Shown here: in pieces, positions 52,345 to 60,380 of the stretch
How positions within the stretch are numbered: the stretch's first letter is position 1
Layout of the letters: every line of letters starts with the position of its first letter
Assembly (NCBI RefSeq): GCF_023715145.1
Contig: NZ_JAMBNP010000001.1
Span: 248,001 to 312,000 of the forward strand
Source: Paenibacillus glycanilyticus
GTDB taxonomy: Bacteria > Bacillota > Bacilli > Paenibacillales > Paenibacillaceae
Length of the DNA stretch: 64,000 bases
Direction: 5' to 3'
Made by a program: the position numbers and the translations under genes
The notes under the pieces: generated by a model
The model's database searches: none
What the model was told of the DNA's origin: nothing
What the model saw: the letters and a program-made list of their open reading frames with translations, nothing else

Positions 52345-52494
52345 GTTACAAATTTAACAAGAGCGCTAGGTCAGGGCGACAACATAACGATCATTTCCAG
52401 GTACGGTAATTTAGGCAAAGGCGCATCGGGGGCTGCCGTTCAGAACATGAATCTTATGCTGGAATTTGACGAGGAGCGTGATTTGCTGAATTAA
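52345..52494 (+). pseudogene. Remnant of argC (N-acetyl-gamma-glutamyl-phosphate reductase) C-terminus
   Basis: A 50-codon frame with no start codon or ribosome site, preceded in frame by a stop, ends in TAA at 52494. Its translation contains GNLGKGASGAAVQNMNLML followed by EFDEERDLLN, which matches the invariant C-terminal DNLxKGASGxAVQNxN stretch of ArgC with a few substitutions. Nothing of the N-terminal or catalytic Cys region is left. It is a decayed fragment, perhaps from rearrangement of an arginine operon; there are no other arg genes in the window. Confidence 0.65.
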
Positions 52495-52527
52495 ATAAAA
52501 GCCGGCTATCTACGATAGATAGCCGGC
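52493..52527 (-). terminator. Terminator after the S-layer domain gene
   Basis: A perfect 12-base stem GCCGGCTATCTA/TAGATAGCCGGC with a three-base loop; leftwards it is followed by TTTTATTTAA. Confidence 0.85.
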
Positions 52528-52540
52528 TTCCCTCATTCTA

Positions 52541-54397
52541 TTAACCTTGAATCGACGTAACTAACCGGTACAAAATGACAGCCGCTTCCGCGCGCGTTGC
52601 CGTCTTGTTCGGGTAATAGAAGCCTTCCGGCGTTCCTTTTACAAGCCCGGATTTCAAAGACTGAGCCACTGCGTCCGCTGCCCAAGCCGAGATATCGCTT
52701 CCGTCCTTTAGTGCCGCAAGCTGCTCATCGCCGGCAGCCTGAGCTTTTCCTGCAAATGCAAGCGCATTGGCTGCCGTTACCGCAAGCTCCTGCTTCGTAA
52801 TTTTATCATTTGGACGGAAGGTTCCGTCGGTAAAGCCTTTCATGATACCCGCTTCCGTTGCTGCAGCAACGGCGTCAGCATACCAGGCATGACCGGATAC
52901 ATCCTTGAAGCTGCCAGCCGGAGAGCTCGAAGTCAGACCAAGGGCTCTGGTCAGCATGGCCACCCACCCTGCACGGGTAAGCTGCCGTTCGGGAGCAAAT
53001 CGATCTGCCGTTTCACCATTCACGATAAAGCTGGAAGCAAGAGTTTTAATCTCTTTTTCCGCCCAATGTCCTTGGATATCGGCGAAGGTTTTGCTAGCGG
53101 ATATGACCGCATAAACACTATTATGATTTGAACGAATGATTGCGGCAACATTGCCATTGGCATCTGTTGTGGAAGTTGTAGGTACCGGAAGGATTGAACC
53201 GTCTGTCCCAAGAACAACACCTGTTGCAGGCCTCTCGCTTATCTTGCCAAGCGGTATGGTCTTGGTGACAAATTGGTTACCGAAGGCAGTAACTTCCTTC
53301 CAGTTCTGATCATTGCCTACCCATACGGTAAATTGTACCGGTGCGCCGATCAATTTCCCTTGCCTGTTCTTCAGGGCTTGTTCTGCTGCCTGTTTGACTG
53401 CATCCGAGACCCGGTTTATTCCGATACGCAGCTGTTGACCGCTCGCTGCCGCGCCTTTCAGAACGGCTTGAAGCGGAATCTCTATAGTTCCGAGATCGGT
53501 TTTTACTTGAATCCTCAGATCTTTATTTGTGCCGAGCAGCTCTGACAGCGCATGAACGGGGAACTCTGCTTGTACGGAGGCTTGGCTGTTCAGATCGCTC
53601 AGGTCGATTAGGATCGCGTTTACCTTACTCTCTTTAGCCGCATTGGCCAGCAATGCCGCGTCCACTTTGACGATAGATACCGAATAACCATTAGGATCAG
53701 TCTCTGTAGCAGAAGTTAACCCGCTGATTGTAGCGACTGTTCCGTCCGTCTTCACAATTGGTCCAGTTGTGCCTGTGCCGCCGCCAGGGTTCGATGGATT
53801 CGCAGGAGTGGTCTCTCCGCTTGTTACCGTTACGGTTGCCTTAGCCGTGAAGCCGCCATCTTCCGCGGTAACCGTAATCTCGGCTGTTCCAACCGCTACG
53901 GCCGTAACAACGCCATGTGCGACAGCTGCAACTGCAGAATTGCTGCTGCTCCAGTATACATTATGATTCTCGGCATCATCCGGTTGAACAGAAGCTGTCA
54001 ATTTGCCTGTCTTCGTATTCGCCAGATTGAGAGCGAGTTCCGTTTTATCCAGCGATACGGAAGTTACGCCTACGGTTGCATCCGGATAATGATAGATTTC
54101 AAAATCGTCAATCGCCGCCCAATTGCCGCTTTTGGCATCGGAGAATACGCCGATTTGCAGCTTGCCGTTCGTTACTTCGATTCGGTCAATTGCAAACGGG
54201 GTATAAGTGCTGCCGCTTGCGCTTCTCATATCCTTCGTCAGCTGCGGAGCATTCTCGCCGTAGCCCGAAACCTCAAGCTGGAATTTGTTTTGGCCGCCGC
54301 CCGTTCTCACCCAGACTTGGGCTTTATACGTTCCGTTAGGAACGGTAAGAATCTGATAGTTCGATTGCTGATAAGCCGATCCCGACCAATGGGTCAT
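52541..54397 (-). CDS. C-terminal part of split surface protein: CBM-like, Big_2 and three S-layer homology domains
   Basis: A 618-residue frame. Order: partial carbohydrate-binding-like module (residues 1-110, with VPNGTYKAQVWVRTGGGQNK), a bacterial Ig-like (Big_2) domain (about 113-192, GVTSVSLDKTELALNLA), a low-identity stretch, then three S-layer homology domains from about 440 (FADIQGHWAEKEIKTL, FKDVSGHAWYADAVAAATEA, ISAWAADAVAQSLKSGLVKG). SLH domains need export, but there is no signal peptide here. The ATG overlaps the stop of the preceding GH30 gene as ATGA. The frame stays open upstream of this ATG into the other gene, and the first module is truncated, so this is the detached 3' half of one original gene. 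Confidence 0.75.
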   Translation of the reverse strand: MTHWSGSAYQQSNYQILTVPNGTYKAQVWVRTGGGQNKFQLEVSGYGENAPQLTKDMRSASGSTYTPFAIDRIEVTNGKLQIGVFSDAKSGNWAAIDDFEIYHYPDATVGVTSVSLDKTELALNLANTKTGKLTASVQPDDAENHNVYWSSSNSAVAAVAHGVVTAVAVGTAEITVTAEDGGFTAKATVTVTSGETTPANPSNPGGGTGTTGPIVKTDGTVATISGLTSATETDPNGYSVSIVKVDAALLANAAKESKVNAILIDLSDLNSQASVQAEFPVHALSELLGTNKDLRIQVKTDLGTIEIPLQAVLKGAAASGQQLRIGINRVSDAVKQAAEQALKNRQGKLIGAPVQFTVWVGNDQNWKEVTAFGNQFVTKTIPLGKISERPATGVVLGTDGSILPVPTTSTTDANGNVAAIIRSNHNSVYAVISASKTFADIQGHWAEKEIKTLASSFIVNGETADRFAPERQLTRAGWVAMLTRALGLTSSSPAGSFKDVSGHAWYADAVAAATEAGIMKGFTDGTFRPNDKITKQELAVTAANALAFAGKAQAAGDEQLAALKDGSDISAWAADAVAQSLKSGLVKGTPEGFYYPNKTATRAEAAVILYRLVTSIQG

Positions 54398-57285
54398 TTT
54401 GTATTTGCCGCGCGGCGAATCATTATCGATGGAAGAAGAAAGGTATAGCGCGTACCCGCCTTTAGACCGGTTACCGAATAACGGGATTCAGGTGCAGGAT
54501 CAACCGAAGCCCGCTTGAAGCCATTTACATAGATGTTGTATTTCAGGAAATCCGTCTCAGCGTTTGGCTCCCAGGACAATTTAACCTGTTCAATGCCCGG
54601 TTCGGCATGAAGCCCGGCAGGAGCTGACGGTGCCGCCGTATCTGAACCCTCAACCGTTGTTGCTTGTACGGACAAGCTTGCTGCCGATTCGCCGGTGGCG
54701 TTAAAGGCTGTCATTCGGTACGAATAAGCGGTAGACCCGCGCAAGCCCTGATCGAGATAGGTTGTTGCCTCTTCGGATGCCAGTCCGATTAAGCGATAAT
54801 CCGGATAGATACCGTTTACGGTTGCTTCGGAGGCTGCAGAGGAACGGTAAATCTTATATCCGTTTGCGCCTTCTACAGCTTTCCATGCTAGCTTGATATT
54901 ATGTCCTCCTTCAAGCTCCGAGCTTACTTCTTGAGGAGTTTCAGGAGCGGCTGTACCTTGTGCCGCCGCCGGCGCTTTCGCAATAACCGGTGTCAGCTCC
55001 ACATCATCAAAGGCCGCCCACTCGCCGCCTTTATTACGAGAGTGAATGCCGAGCTCCACCTGTCCGTTTGTGACTTGAATTTCGGGGAGCACGATTTGCG
55101 TCCACGATCCAACGTAAGCCGTCGTTGCCGCTGCCGCCTTCAGGTCAGCACCGCCATATTTTTTTGCTTCCAGGCTTACATTCGTGTCGCCGCCTTTTTG
55201 ATACCATACGGATGCCTTATACGTTCCATTGGGTACTTTGACGGTACGGTAAGTCGTCTGTTCATAAGGCGTGTTGCCGCCCAGATAATGCGTCAGCTTA
55301 TACGAGCCGCTTCTCGGATTGTCTCTGTCCGCCTTTTGGGCGCTGTCTTGACCTTCCGGACTCCAGCTGCTCCAGCCCGCAAGCGCGCCTTCTTCAAAGC
55401 TGCCGCCAATACTCAGGTAGTTAAAGCTGCTTTGCACAAAATCATACGAGAATTGGAACCAGTTGAGATTCACTTTGCCGCGGAATACGACGTACAGCTT
55501 GTGCTTGCCCGTAACAGCTTCCGCTTGCGCCGCTTTCGTTATCCATGCTCCGTTCGTATCCGCAAGATCAACGCCGCCGGCATAAGCTCCCTCCGGGCTG
55601 TCCAGACGGAATTCGAAACCGCCGTCTCCTTGAGACTGAGCTCTAACTTTCACGCTTGCCGTGCCGTTCAGGAACTCGACATGATCAAATGCGATATAGC
55701 TGCCGTCTGCCGTTGAACCGGCATATTTTCCGCCGCCTGTATCTGTAGTCACGGCCGTTGCAACGCCATTCGCCTCGCTGTAATCCTCGGCTTGCAAGGC
55801 TGCGTAAGGACTGATGGATGCCTCGCTGTCCTGTGTTCCATTCCATACAAAGCTCGCTGCCGCACCTGCCGGGAGGGTGTAAGCAAAGCTTTTGGAACCC
55901 CATCTTACCTTGAATGCTTTAGATTGCTTCGACGAGTTTAGAGCAAGCAATACTTTAGAGCCGTCCGGGTTCTCGAACGCCACATCCTCAATGCTGCCAG
56001 CCCCAAAAGTATTCGACTTGATCCGCTGCGCACCCGGCAGAACAAATTTGCTCGCCTGGCCAAATGCGTAGAACTCTTCATTATAGGTTACTTCATCCGT
56101 GCCGCTGTTGACGGTTACAATCCCGCGGCAATCCTTACAGCCGCCTACGTAAGGGCCATGATTCTCGTCAAGGGCAATATTCCATTTGAGCGATGTCCGT
56201 GCCCAGTTGCGAGTTGCGCCAATGATGAGATTTTGGAAGTCCCATTGAACGTTGCCGGCAAAGTCAGGAGCAAATTCGCCGCCCGAGCTTTCCGTAAAGT
56301 AAATGTCTTTGTCGGGGTGCTGGTCATGCACAAGCGCCTGCGCGTTAACATTACCCGCATAGCCATGGAACGAGGAGCCGGCAATATATTTCTTTGCATC
56401 CGCGTCATTCAGAACCTCAATCGGATAGTTTGGATTATCCCAGTTATGATCCCAGACCACGATTTTGGTATCGATGCCAGCCTCTTCAAAAGCCGGCCCC
56501 AAATAATCTTTGACAAACTTGGCTTGATCTTCAGGCTCCATTCTCATGCCGGGATAATCGCCTGGTTCGAAATGAGGCTCGTTCTGGAGAGTCACGGCGT
56601 CAATCGGAATGCCGGCTGCTTCATAGGCTTCAATGAATTTAACGAAATATTGCGCATAGAAGCCATAATATTCGTCTTTCAGCTTTCCTTTGATCGAAGA
56701 GTCCGTTGTTTTCATCCAGCCTGGCGCACTCCAAGGCGTTCCCATGATTTTCAGATCCGGGTTAATCTCGAGCGCCTGCTGGAGCAAAGGAATAATGTAT
56801 GCGCTGTCATGAGCAATCGAGAAATGCTCGAGGTCAGGATCCGTCTCCCCTGCCGGCATATCGTCGTACGTATAAATGCTGGTTGCAAAATCGCTTGCCC
56901 CCATCGGCAGACGCAGATAGCTGAAGCCCGCGCCATCCCCATTCCGGCTGAACAGCTTATTCATCAATGCATTCTTTGCCGGCTCATCCATCTGCGAGAT
57001 GACGTACGCCGAAGAATCCGTAAGCGCGCCTCCGAAGCCGTCTATCGTCTGGTACTTCGTATTCTCATCGATATCAATGGTCAGCTCCGCCGGCGAACCG
57101 TTTGACTCGAATGCAATATCCGGCTGTTGACTTAACAGACTGCTCTTGTCCCCGGTTGTCATCCATACATTCACCGGATCCGCCGCAGCCGAAACCGCGG
57201 GTACCGCAATGCCCGCAAAGCTGGAGACAATGAGACCGGCTACAAGTGTTTGCGAGGCCATCCGTTTCCACATGCTAACTCCCAT
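54394..57285 (-). CDS. GH30-family glycoside hydrolase with CBM6 and fibronectin III modules (5' part of split gene)
   Basis: A 963-residue secreted protein. Signal peptide about 1-34 (ending AVPAVSAAA). GH30 catalytic domain about 40-480: GFGGALTDSSAYVI, acid/base Glu236 in VTLQNEPHF, nucleophile Glu332 in YFTESSGG. Then a CBM6-like domain (LQAEDYSEANG), a second carbohydrate-binding-like module (SFEEGALAGWSSW to about 775), and two fibronectin III domains. The frame ends inside the second of these with the odd tail LLPSIMIRRAANTK. Start ATG 57285 lies eight bases after GAGAGGGG. Family members act on beta-1,6-glucan, beta-xylan or glucosylceramide; the substrate is not determined. Upstream lie two perfect cre-type palindromes. 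Confidence 0.85.
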   Translation of the reverse strand: MGVSMWKRMASQTLVAGLIVSSFAGIAVPAVSAAADPVNVWMTTGDKSSLLSQQPDIAFESNGSPAELTIDIDENTKYQTIDGFGGALTDSSAYVISQMDEPAKNALMNKLFSRNGDGAGFSYLRLPMGASDFATSIYTYDDMPAGETDPDLEHFSIAHDSAYIIPLLQQALEINPDLKIMGTPWSAPGWMKTTDSSIKGKLKDEYYGFYAQYFVKFIEAYEAAGIPIDAVTLQNEPHFEPGDYPGMRMEPEDQAKFVKDYLGPAFEEAGIDTKIVVWDHNWDNPNYPIEVLNDADAKKYIAGSSFHGYAGNVNAQALVHDQHPDKDIYFTESSGGEFAPDFAGNVQWDFQNLIIGATRNWARTSLKWNIALDENHGPYVGGCKDCRGIVTVNSGTDEVTYNEEFYAFGQASKFVLPGAQRIKSNTFGAGSIEDVAFENPDGSKVLLALNSSKQSKAFKVRWGSKSFAYTLPAGAAASFVWNGTQDSEASISPYAALQAEDYSEANGVATAVTTDTGGGKYAGSTADGSYIAFDHVEFLNGTASVKVRAQSQGDGGFEFRLDSPEGAYAGGVDLADTNGAWITKAAQAEAVTGKHKLYVVFRGKVNLNWFQFSYDFVQSSFNYLSIGGSFEEGALAGWSSWSPEGQDSAQKADRDNPRSGSYKLTHYLGGNTPYEQTTYRTVKVPNGTYKASVWYQKGGDTNVSLEAKKYGGADLKAAAATTAYVGSWTQIVLPEIQVTNGQVELGIHSRNKGGEWAAFDDVELTPVIAKAPAAAQGTAAPETPQEVSSELEGGHNIKLAWKAVEGANGYKIYRSSAASEATVNGIYPDYRLIGLASEEATTYLDQGLRGSTAYSYRMTAFNATGESAASLSVQATTVEGSDTAAPSAPAGLHAEPGIEQVKLSWEPNAETDFLKYNIYVNGFKRASVDPAPESRYSVTGLKAGTRYTFLLPSIMIRRAANTK

Positions 57286-57437
57286 GCTATTAACCCCTCT
57301 CAGGAAAGTTTTTTGCCTTGCCGTTAACATTCTCCATCCTGCCAAAATCAACTGTGACTTGAGCACCTCCTGAATTTCATTCATGAACACCATGATGGAT
57401 AATCTTGCTGGCTTATCTGAAAAGGATAATATCATCA

Positions 57438-57455
57438 ATTGAAATCGATTTCAAT
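57438..57455. promoter_or_regulatory. cre-type palindrome, proximal copy
   Basis: ATTGAAATCGATTTCAAT, an 18-base perfect palindrome that fully fits the CcpA site pattern TGWAANCGNTNWCA. It lies about 155 bases before the GH30 start. Confidence 0.75.
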
Positions 57456-57548
57456 AACATGATCAAAAGAATTTGATCGCTTGCATAAATATTCGGCTAA
57501 TTTATAGCGTTAAATAGTTATTTCCACTTGATAGATTTCCCTGAATTG

Positions 57549-57564
57549 TTGAAATCGATTTCAA
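57549..57564. promoter_or_regulatory. cre-type palindrome, distal copy
   Basis: TTGAAATCGATTTCAA, a 16-base perfect palindrome with the same core as the copy at 57438; the centres are 110 bases apart. Either CcpA or another LacI-family repressor could bind both. Confidence 0.7.
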
Positions 57565-57593
57565 TCGTAACGATAGCTCCTTTCCTATATTCC

Positions 57594-57633
57594 GAGAAAA
57601 AGGTCTCTTCGAATCCATGATTCGAAGAGACCT
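57594..57633 (-). terminator. Terminator after the dead ADP-ribosylglycohydrolase-like gene
   Basis: A perfect 15-base stem AGGTCTCTTCGAATC/GATTCGAAGAGACCT with a three-base loop; leftwards it runs into TTTTTCTCGG. Confidence 0.88.
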
Positions 57634-57668
57634 TCCACCTGAATACACATGGTTATTTTCGCATTTGT

Positions 57669-58037
57669 TCACGGAAATTTATTCTCTAACAAACAAAAGA
57701 GCAGGATCTCTCTGTCATCAGGCGAATAAAGTATCGTCTCGGCCCGATAAATACCTTCCCGCTCTGTCTTCAGAGCTCCTGCAAAATCAACCAGATTACC
57801 GGCTTGATTAACCTGAATGCCTTCGTTAGACAATGGTGCATAAAGCTTCCATGAAGCAGCTGGCTCAATTCTGGTTGCCAGGTCTGACCGAATATCAACC
57901 GGAGCACACGGTTAGTACCTCTTTAGCCGCCCGGATGGTCCGTCGTGTCAGTTCGTCGTTCCACCGATATTTTTCCCCATCCATCCGCCATACACTTTCT
58001 TGTAAAACTCATCTTCGTTTAGTACGCTTCTGCTCAT
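57669..58037 (-). pseudogene. Degenerate ADP-ribosylglycohydrolase-family gene
   Basis: ATG 58037 behind GGAG opens MSRSVLNEDEFYKKVYGGWM then GKNIGGTTN and stops at 57948. The pattern FYxKVYGxWxGKxxGGTLG is the N-terminus of bacterial ADP-ribosylglycohydrolases. A second open stretch without start (about 57669-57908, containing TRIEPAASWKLYAPLSNEG and YRAETILYSPDD) runs to a TGA just before a strong terminator and looks like the C-terminal end of the same or a similar long protein. Most of the gene between the two parts is missing, so this is a deletion remnant. Confidence 0.6.
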
Positions 58038-58120
58038 CCCGGTCTCTCCACTTATGAGATTCCCATCCGTATATCCTTTCTAAAGGTACCATAGATTCAC
58101 AATCCGATTATCTATCAAAA

Positions 58121-58149
58121 TAAAAAGACGCTCGCAAATCGGAGCGCCT
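58121..58149 (-). terminator. Terminator after the LURP-one-like gene
   Basis: Read leftwards, GGCGCTC, eight bases, GAGCGTC, then TTTTTATTTTG; one mismatch in the stem. Confidence 0.6.
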
Positions 58150-58158
58150 TATCCTGTA

Positions 58159-58653
58159 TTATTGTGTTGCTGCGCTGTTCGCAGCCTTCTGAATCGCGTG
58201 CATTCCTATGATGACAGCTACCAACTCATAAGAATCCAGGAATTCGCATTGATTGTCGAGGACAAAAGCACCGGAAGAAAACCAGCCGTTTACTTGCTTG
58301 AACTGGGCGACAACGATTTCGGATTCGTCAACGATTTCGTATTCCTTGGAGAAGGCAGGTGATATAATCTCATAATCCCCGCGGCCTATAGTCTCGTAGG
58401 TATACTTTTTCGAGAAGAACGACAGCCGGCTTCTAAGCGTTCCCAGCTGCTCTCCATCGGCACCGTTGACCTCCCATTTCCCCGAGAAGAATGGAAACCT
58501 TGCGTTATACAGCAGCTCTCCGTTTGCCCCATAAATATCAATGGCAGAACCAAACGCGCTTTTCAAATCAAGATGGCCAACCTTTTGCTCCTGCTCATCC
58601 AATATCTCCGTCAGACCGGCATTCCAGAAGTTTTCCCGAAAATATAGCTGCAA
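58159..58653 (-). CDS. LURP-one-related (Tubby-like fold) protein, YxjI type
   Basis: A 164-residue protein whose whole length fits the LURP-one-related domain: alternating short strands with motifs LYFRENFWNAGLTEILDE, VGHLDLKSAFGSAIDIYGAN and YEIVDESEIVVAQFKQV. A C-terminal hydrophobic stretch (LVAVIIGMHAI) matches the buried central helix of the Tubby fold. The family is thought to bind phospholipids or act as scramblase-like modulators; no biochemical role is known in Bacilli. The start is a TTG at 58653 behind AGGGG. Stands alone. Confidence 0.72.
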   Translation of the reverse strand: MQLYFRENFWNAGLTEILDEQEQKVGHLDLKSAFGSAIDIYGANGELLYNARFPFFSGKWEVNGADGEQLGTLRSRLSFFSKKYTYETIGRGDYEIISPAFSKEYEIVDESEIVVAQFKQVNGWFSSGAFVLDNQCEFLDSYELVAVIIGMHAIQKAANSAATQ

Positions 58654-58977
58654 TGTAGCCGCCCCTTTCTCGTACCGTGTGCTTTCCCGTTTATGCTAAA
58701 TATAACGGTGGTACAAGGCAAAATGTTTCAATTTTCCCGTATTTTCGACGCCTAACTGTAATATACCATCAAAAAAGAAGACTGCCATCCGGCAGCCTCC
58801 CATTTATCAAAAAGTTTTAATTCAATAGACCGTGACAACCCAACAACAGCACCTCCATATGTGAATGCATTACCATATGAAGACAGCGAAAAAGAATGTG
58901 GACTTGTACCTATTAGTTTTCTCACATCTAGCAAAAAATGGTTAATGCCTCTTGCAATCTATTATCAAATTGCTCAT
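58654..58977. other. Intergenic region with a leftward terminator, otherwise empty
   Basis: AT-rich. A leftward hairpin CTGCC/GGCAG followed by TCTTCTTTTTT lies at 58770-58798. An open frame of 60 codons on the minus strand (58752-58934) runs straight through this hairpin, lacks a ribosome site and resembles nothing I know, so I do not call it a gene. Confidence 0.5.
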
Positions 58978-59424
58978 TTACAAGATCGGGATATACACAT
59001 CCGCGTTATTGACATGCTGTTCTTCCCCAAAGCGAAATATTTCAAGCGCCAGAGACCTTGTATTATTTTCGAGATTCATAGCCTCTAATGTTGCTTTGAT
59101 CCGTGCATAGGGATCTTGATCGGCGGAGCGCGCCTTCGCATATCGCTGGCTTGGAAGAGAGAAGCCGATCATGCCTTGCGGTACGTCGCCGATCCGGAAT
59201 ACTTCCATGCAATAGATATAAGTGAACAAATAATCATTGGCGAAATGAGGGCAGACATAGCAGTCTCTATCGACCATATCCGTAATCTCCTCTTTCCTGG
59301 ACAGAAAGATTTGATAAGCCTCCCGTATACTCTTCGGATCAGCCTTATGGAAAGCATTCGTGACGGGAACTCCGATAAAATGCTTCTCCCCTAGCGCAAC
59401 GATCTCCACCTGCTCCTTGGACAT
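58978..59424 (-). CDS. GyrI-like effector-binding domain protein
   Basis: A 148-residue stand-alone domain of the GyrI-like/AraC effector-binding type: an initial strand MSKEQVEIVALGEKHFIGVP, a helix KSIREAYQIFLSRKEEI, the middle strand YLFTYIYCMEVF and a closing DVYIPIL, which is the usual end of these proteins. Such domains bind small amphipathic or cationic molecules. The start is ATG 59424, 11 bases after AGGAG; the ribosome site overlaps the stop region of the methyltransferase gene upstream, so the two are co-transcribed. Confidence 0.7.
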   Translation of the reverse strand: MSKEQVEIVALGEKHFIGVPVTNAFHKADPKSIREAYQIFLSRKEEITDMVDRDCYVCPHFANDYLFTYIYCMEVFRIGDVPQGMIGFSLPSQRYAKARSADQDPYARIKATLEAMNLENNTRSLALEIFRFGEEQHVNNADVYIPIL

Positions 59425-59429
59425 ACGAA

Positions 59430-60233
59430 TCACTTCTCCTTCATATCTGGATAAAGCGGGGCTAATTCCAACTCCATCTTGTCTGCAACGAGCGTGTAAA
59501 ATTCCGGAATATGCGGGTTTGACGAACTCGGAATCTCTTCAAAGGCACGAACGTACAATCCTGAAGCTGCTACGGCGGACAGAATGTCTCCCAAGGTCCA
59601 GCTGCAAGCCAGCACCTTGCCCAATCCTTCCCGCTCCTCTTCCGGCAAAAGCTTGGCGAATGCTACATCCCCCTCTTTCACCTGCCTATCGAAGTAATTG
59701 CCGCTTGGCTCGGGCAGATTATAGGTCGTTGCCCATGCTCTTGCAAAAGGATGGAAATCCGTAAGCAGAAACCGCCCATTCGGACGCAACCGGCGGCGCA
59801 CAACATTGAAGATAGCTTGCAAATCTGTGAAATAGTGAAGAACGCCAAACTCCATCAATACGATATCGAATTGTCCCAGAGCTTCCTCATCCGGAATATG
59901 AAGCGCATCGGAGCAGATATAATGAAGCTCCACACCCGCGGCAGCAGCGACATCAAGGGCGTACCGCTGATTTTCCGCGGATAAATCCACAACGGTTGCT
60001 TCCGCTCCAAGCATTGCCAGCGCGATCGCCTTCCTGCCGTGAGAACCAAGAAGATTCAGAACCCGCTTCCCCGCGGGATCTCCTATGTACTTTAGCCAAT
60101 AACGCAGATTATGATTGCCTGTTTGGGTTAATGTTTCGGCCAATTCTGCCGGCATTCCAAAATGCCGGACCCATGCTTCATAGGCTTTTGTCTCCCACGC
60201 AAACTTATTCGCCTTCACTAACTCTTCCTGCAT
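59430..60233 (-). CDS. Class I SAM-dependent methyltransferase
   Basis: A 267-residue methyltransferase of the UbiE/Methyltransf_11 or _25 type. The SAM site is RVLNLLGSHGRKAIALAMLG with the acidic VVDLSAENQRYA; FDIVLMEFGVLHYFTDLQ and LRPNGRFLLTDFHPFAR follow in the usual order. The glycine-rich loop is unusual (NLLGSHGRKA rather than DLGCGxG). The substrate is unknown; similar proteins act on small molecules. The start is ATG 60233, eight bases after AGGAG. Co-transcribed with the GyrI-like gene. Confidence 0.82.
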   Translation of the reverse strand: MQEELVKANKFAWETKAYEAWVRHFGMPAELAETLTQTGNHNLRYWLKYIGDPAGKRVLNLLGSHGRKAIALAMLGAEATVVDLSAENQRYALDVAAAAGVELHYICSDALHIPDEEALGQFDIVLMEFGVLHYFTDLQAIFNVVRRRLRPNGRFLLTDFHPFARAWATTYNLPEPSGNYFDRQVKEGDVAFAKLLPEEEREGLGKVLACSWTLGDILSAVAASGLYVRAFEEIPSSSNPHIPEFYTLVADKMELELAPLYPDMKEK

Positions 60234-60320
60234 GCGTTTCACTCCTTCGTAGTAAATCGCCTCGACGGCAATCTATTTCCAGATGTAACCAAACCTATTA
60301 TAAGTGACAGATCCGCTCAT

Positions 60321-60350
60321 AAAAAGAAAAAAATCCGCATTATGCGGATT
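60321..60350 (-). terminator. Terminator after the alpha-galactosidase gene
   Basis: Read leftwards, AATCCGC, ATAAT, GCGGATT, then TTTTTCTTTTT. Confidence 0.88.
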
Positions 60351-60380
60351 CCCTTCTGTCTGGCTATTCTATTCTAGAAT

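Larger units (their letters stand above)
57286..57593. other. Regulatory region upstream of the GH30 gene
   Basis: No credible gene. It holds the two cre-type palindromes and AT-rich sequence between them. I could not pick a single clear -35/-10 pair for the GH30 gene. Confidence 0.6.

Noticed and set aside
54901..57105. Long plus-strand frames (271 and 315 codons) opposite the GH30 gene
   Set aside because: They are antisense to a clearly assigned GH30 domain and lack ribosome sites and family features.
58752..58934. A 60-codon minus-strand frame after the GyrI-like gene
   Set aside because: It runs through a terminator hairpin, has no ribosome site and matches nothing recognisable.
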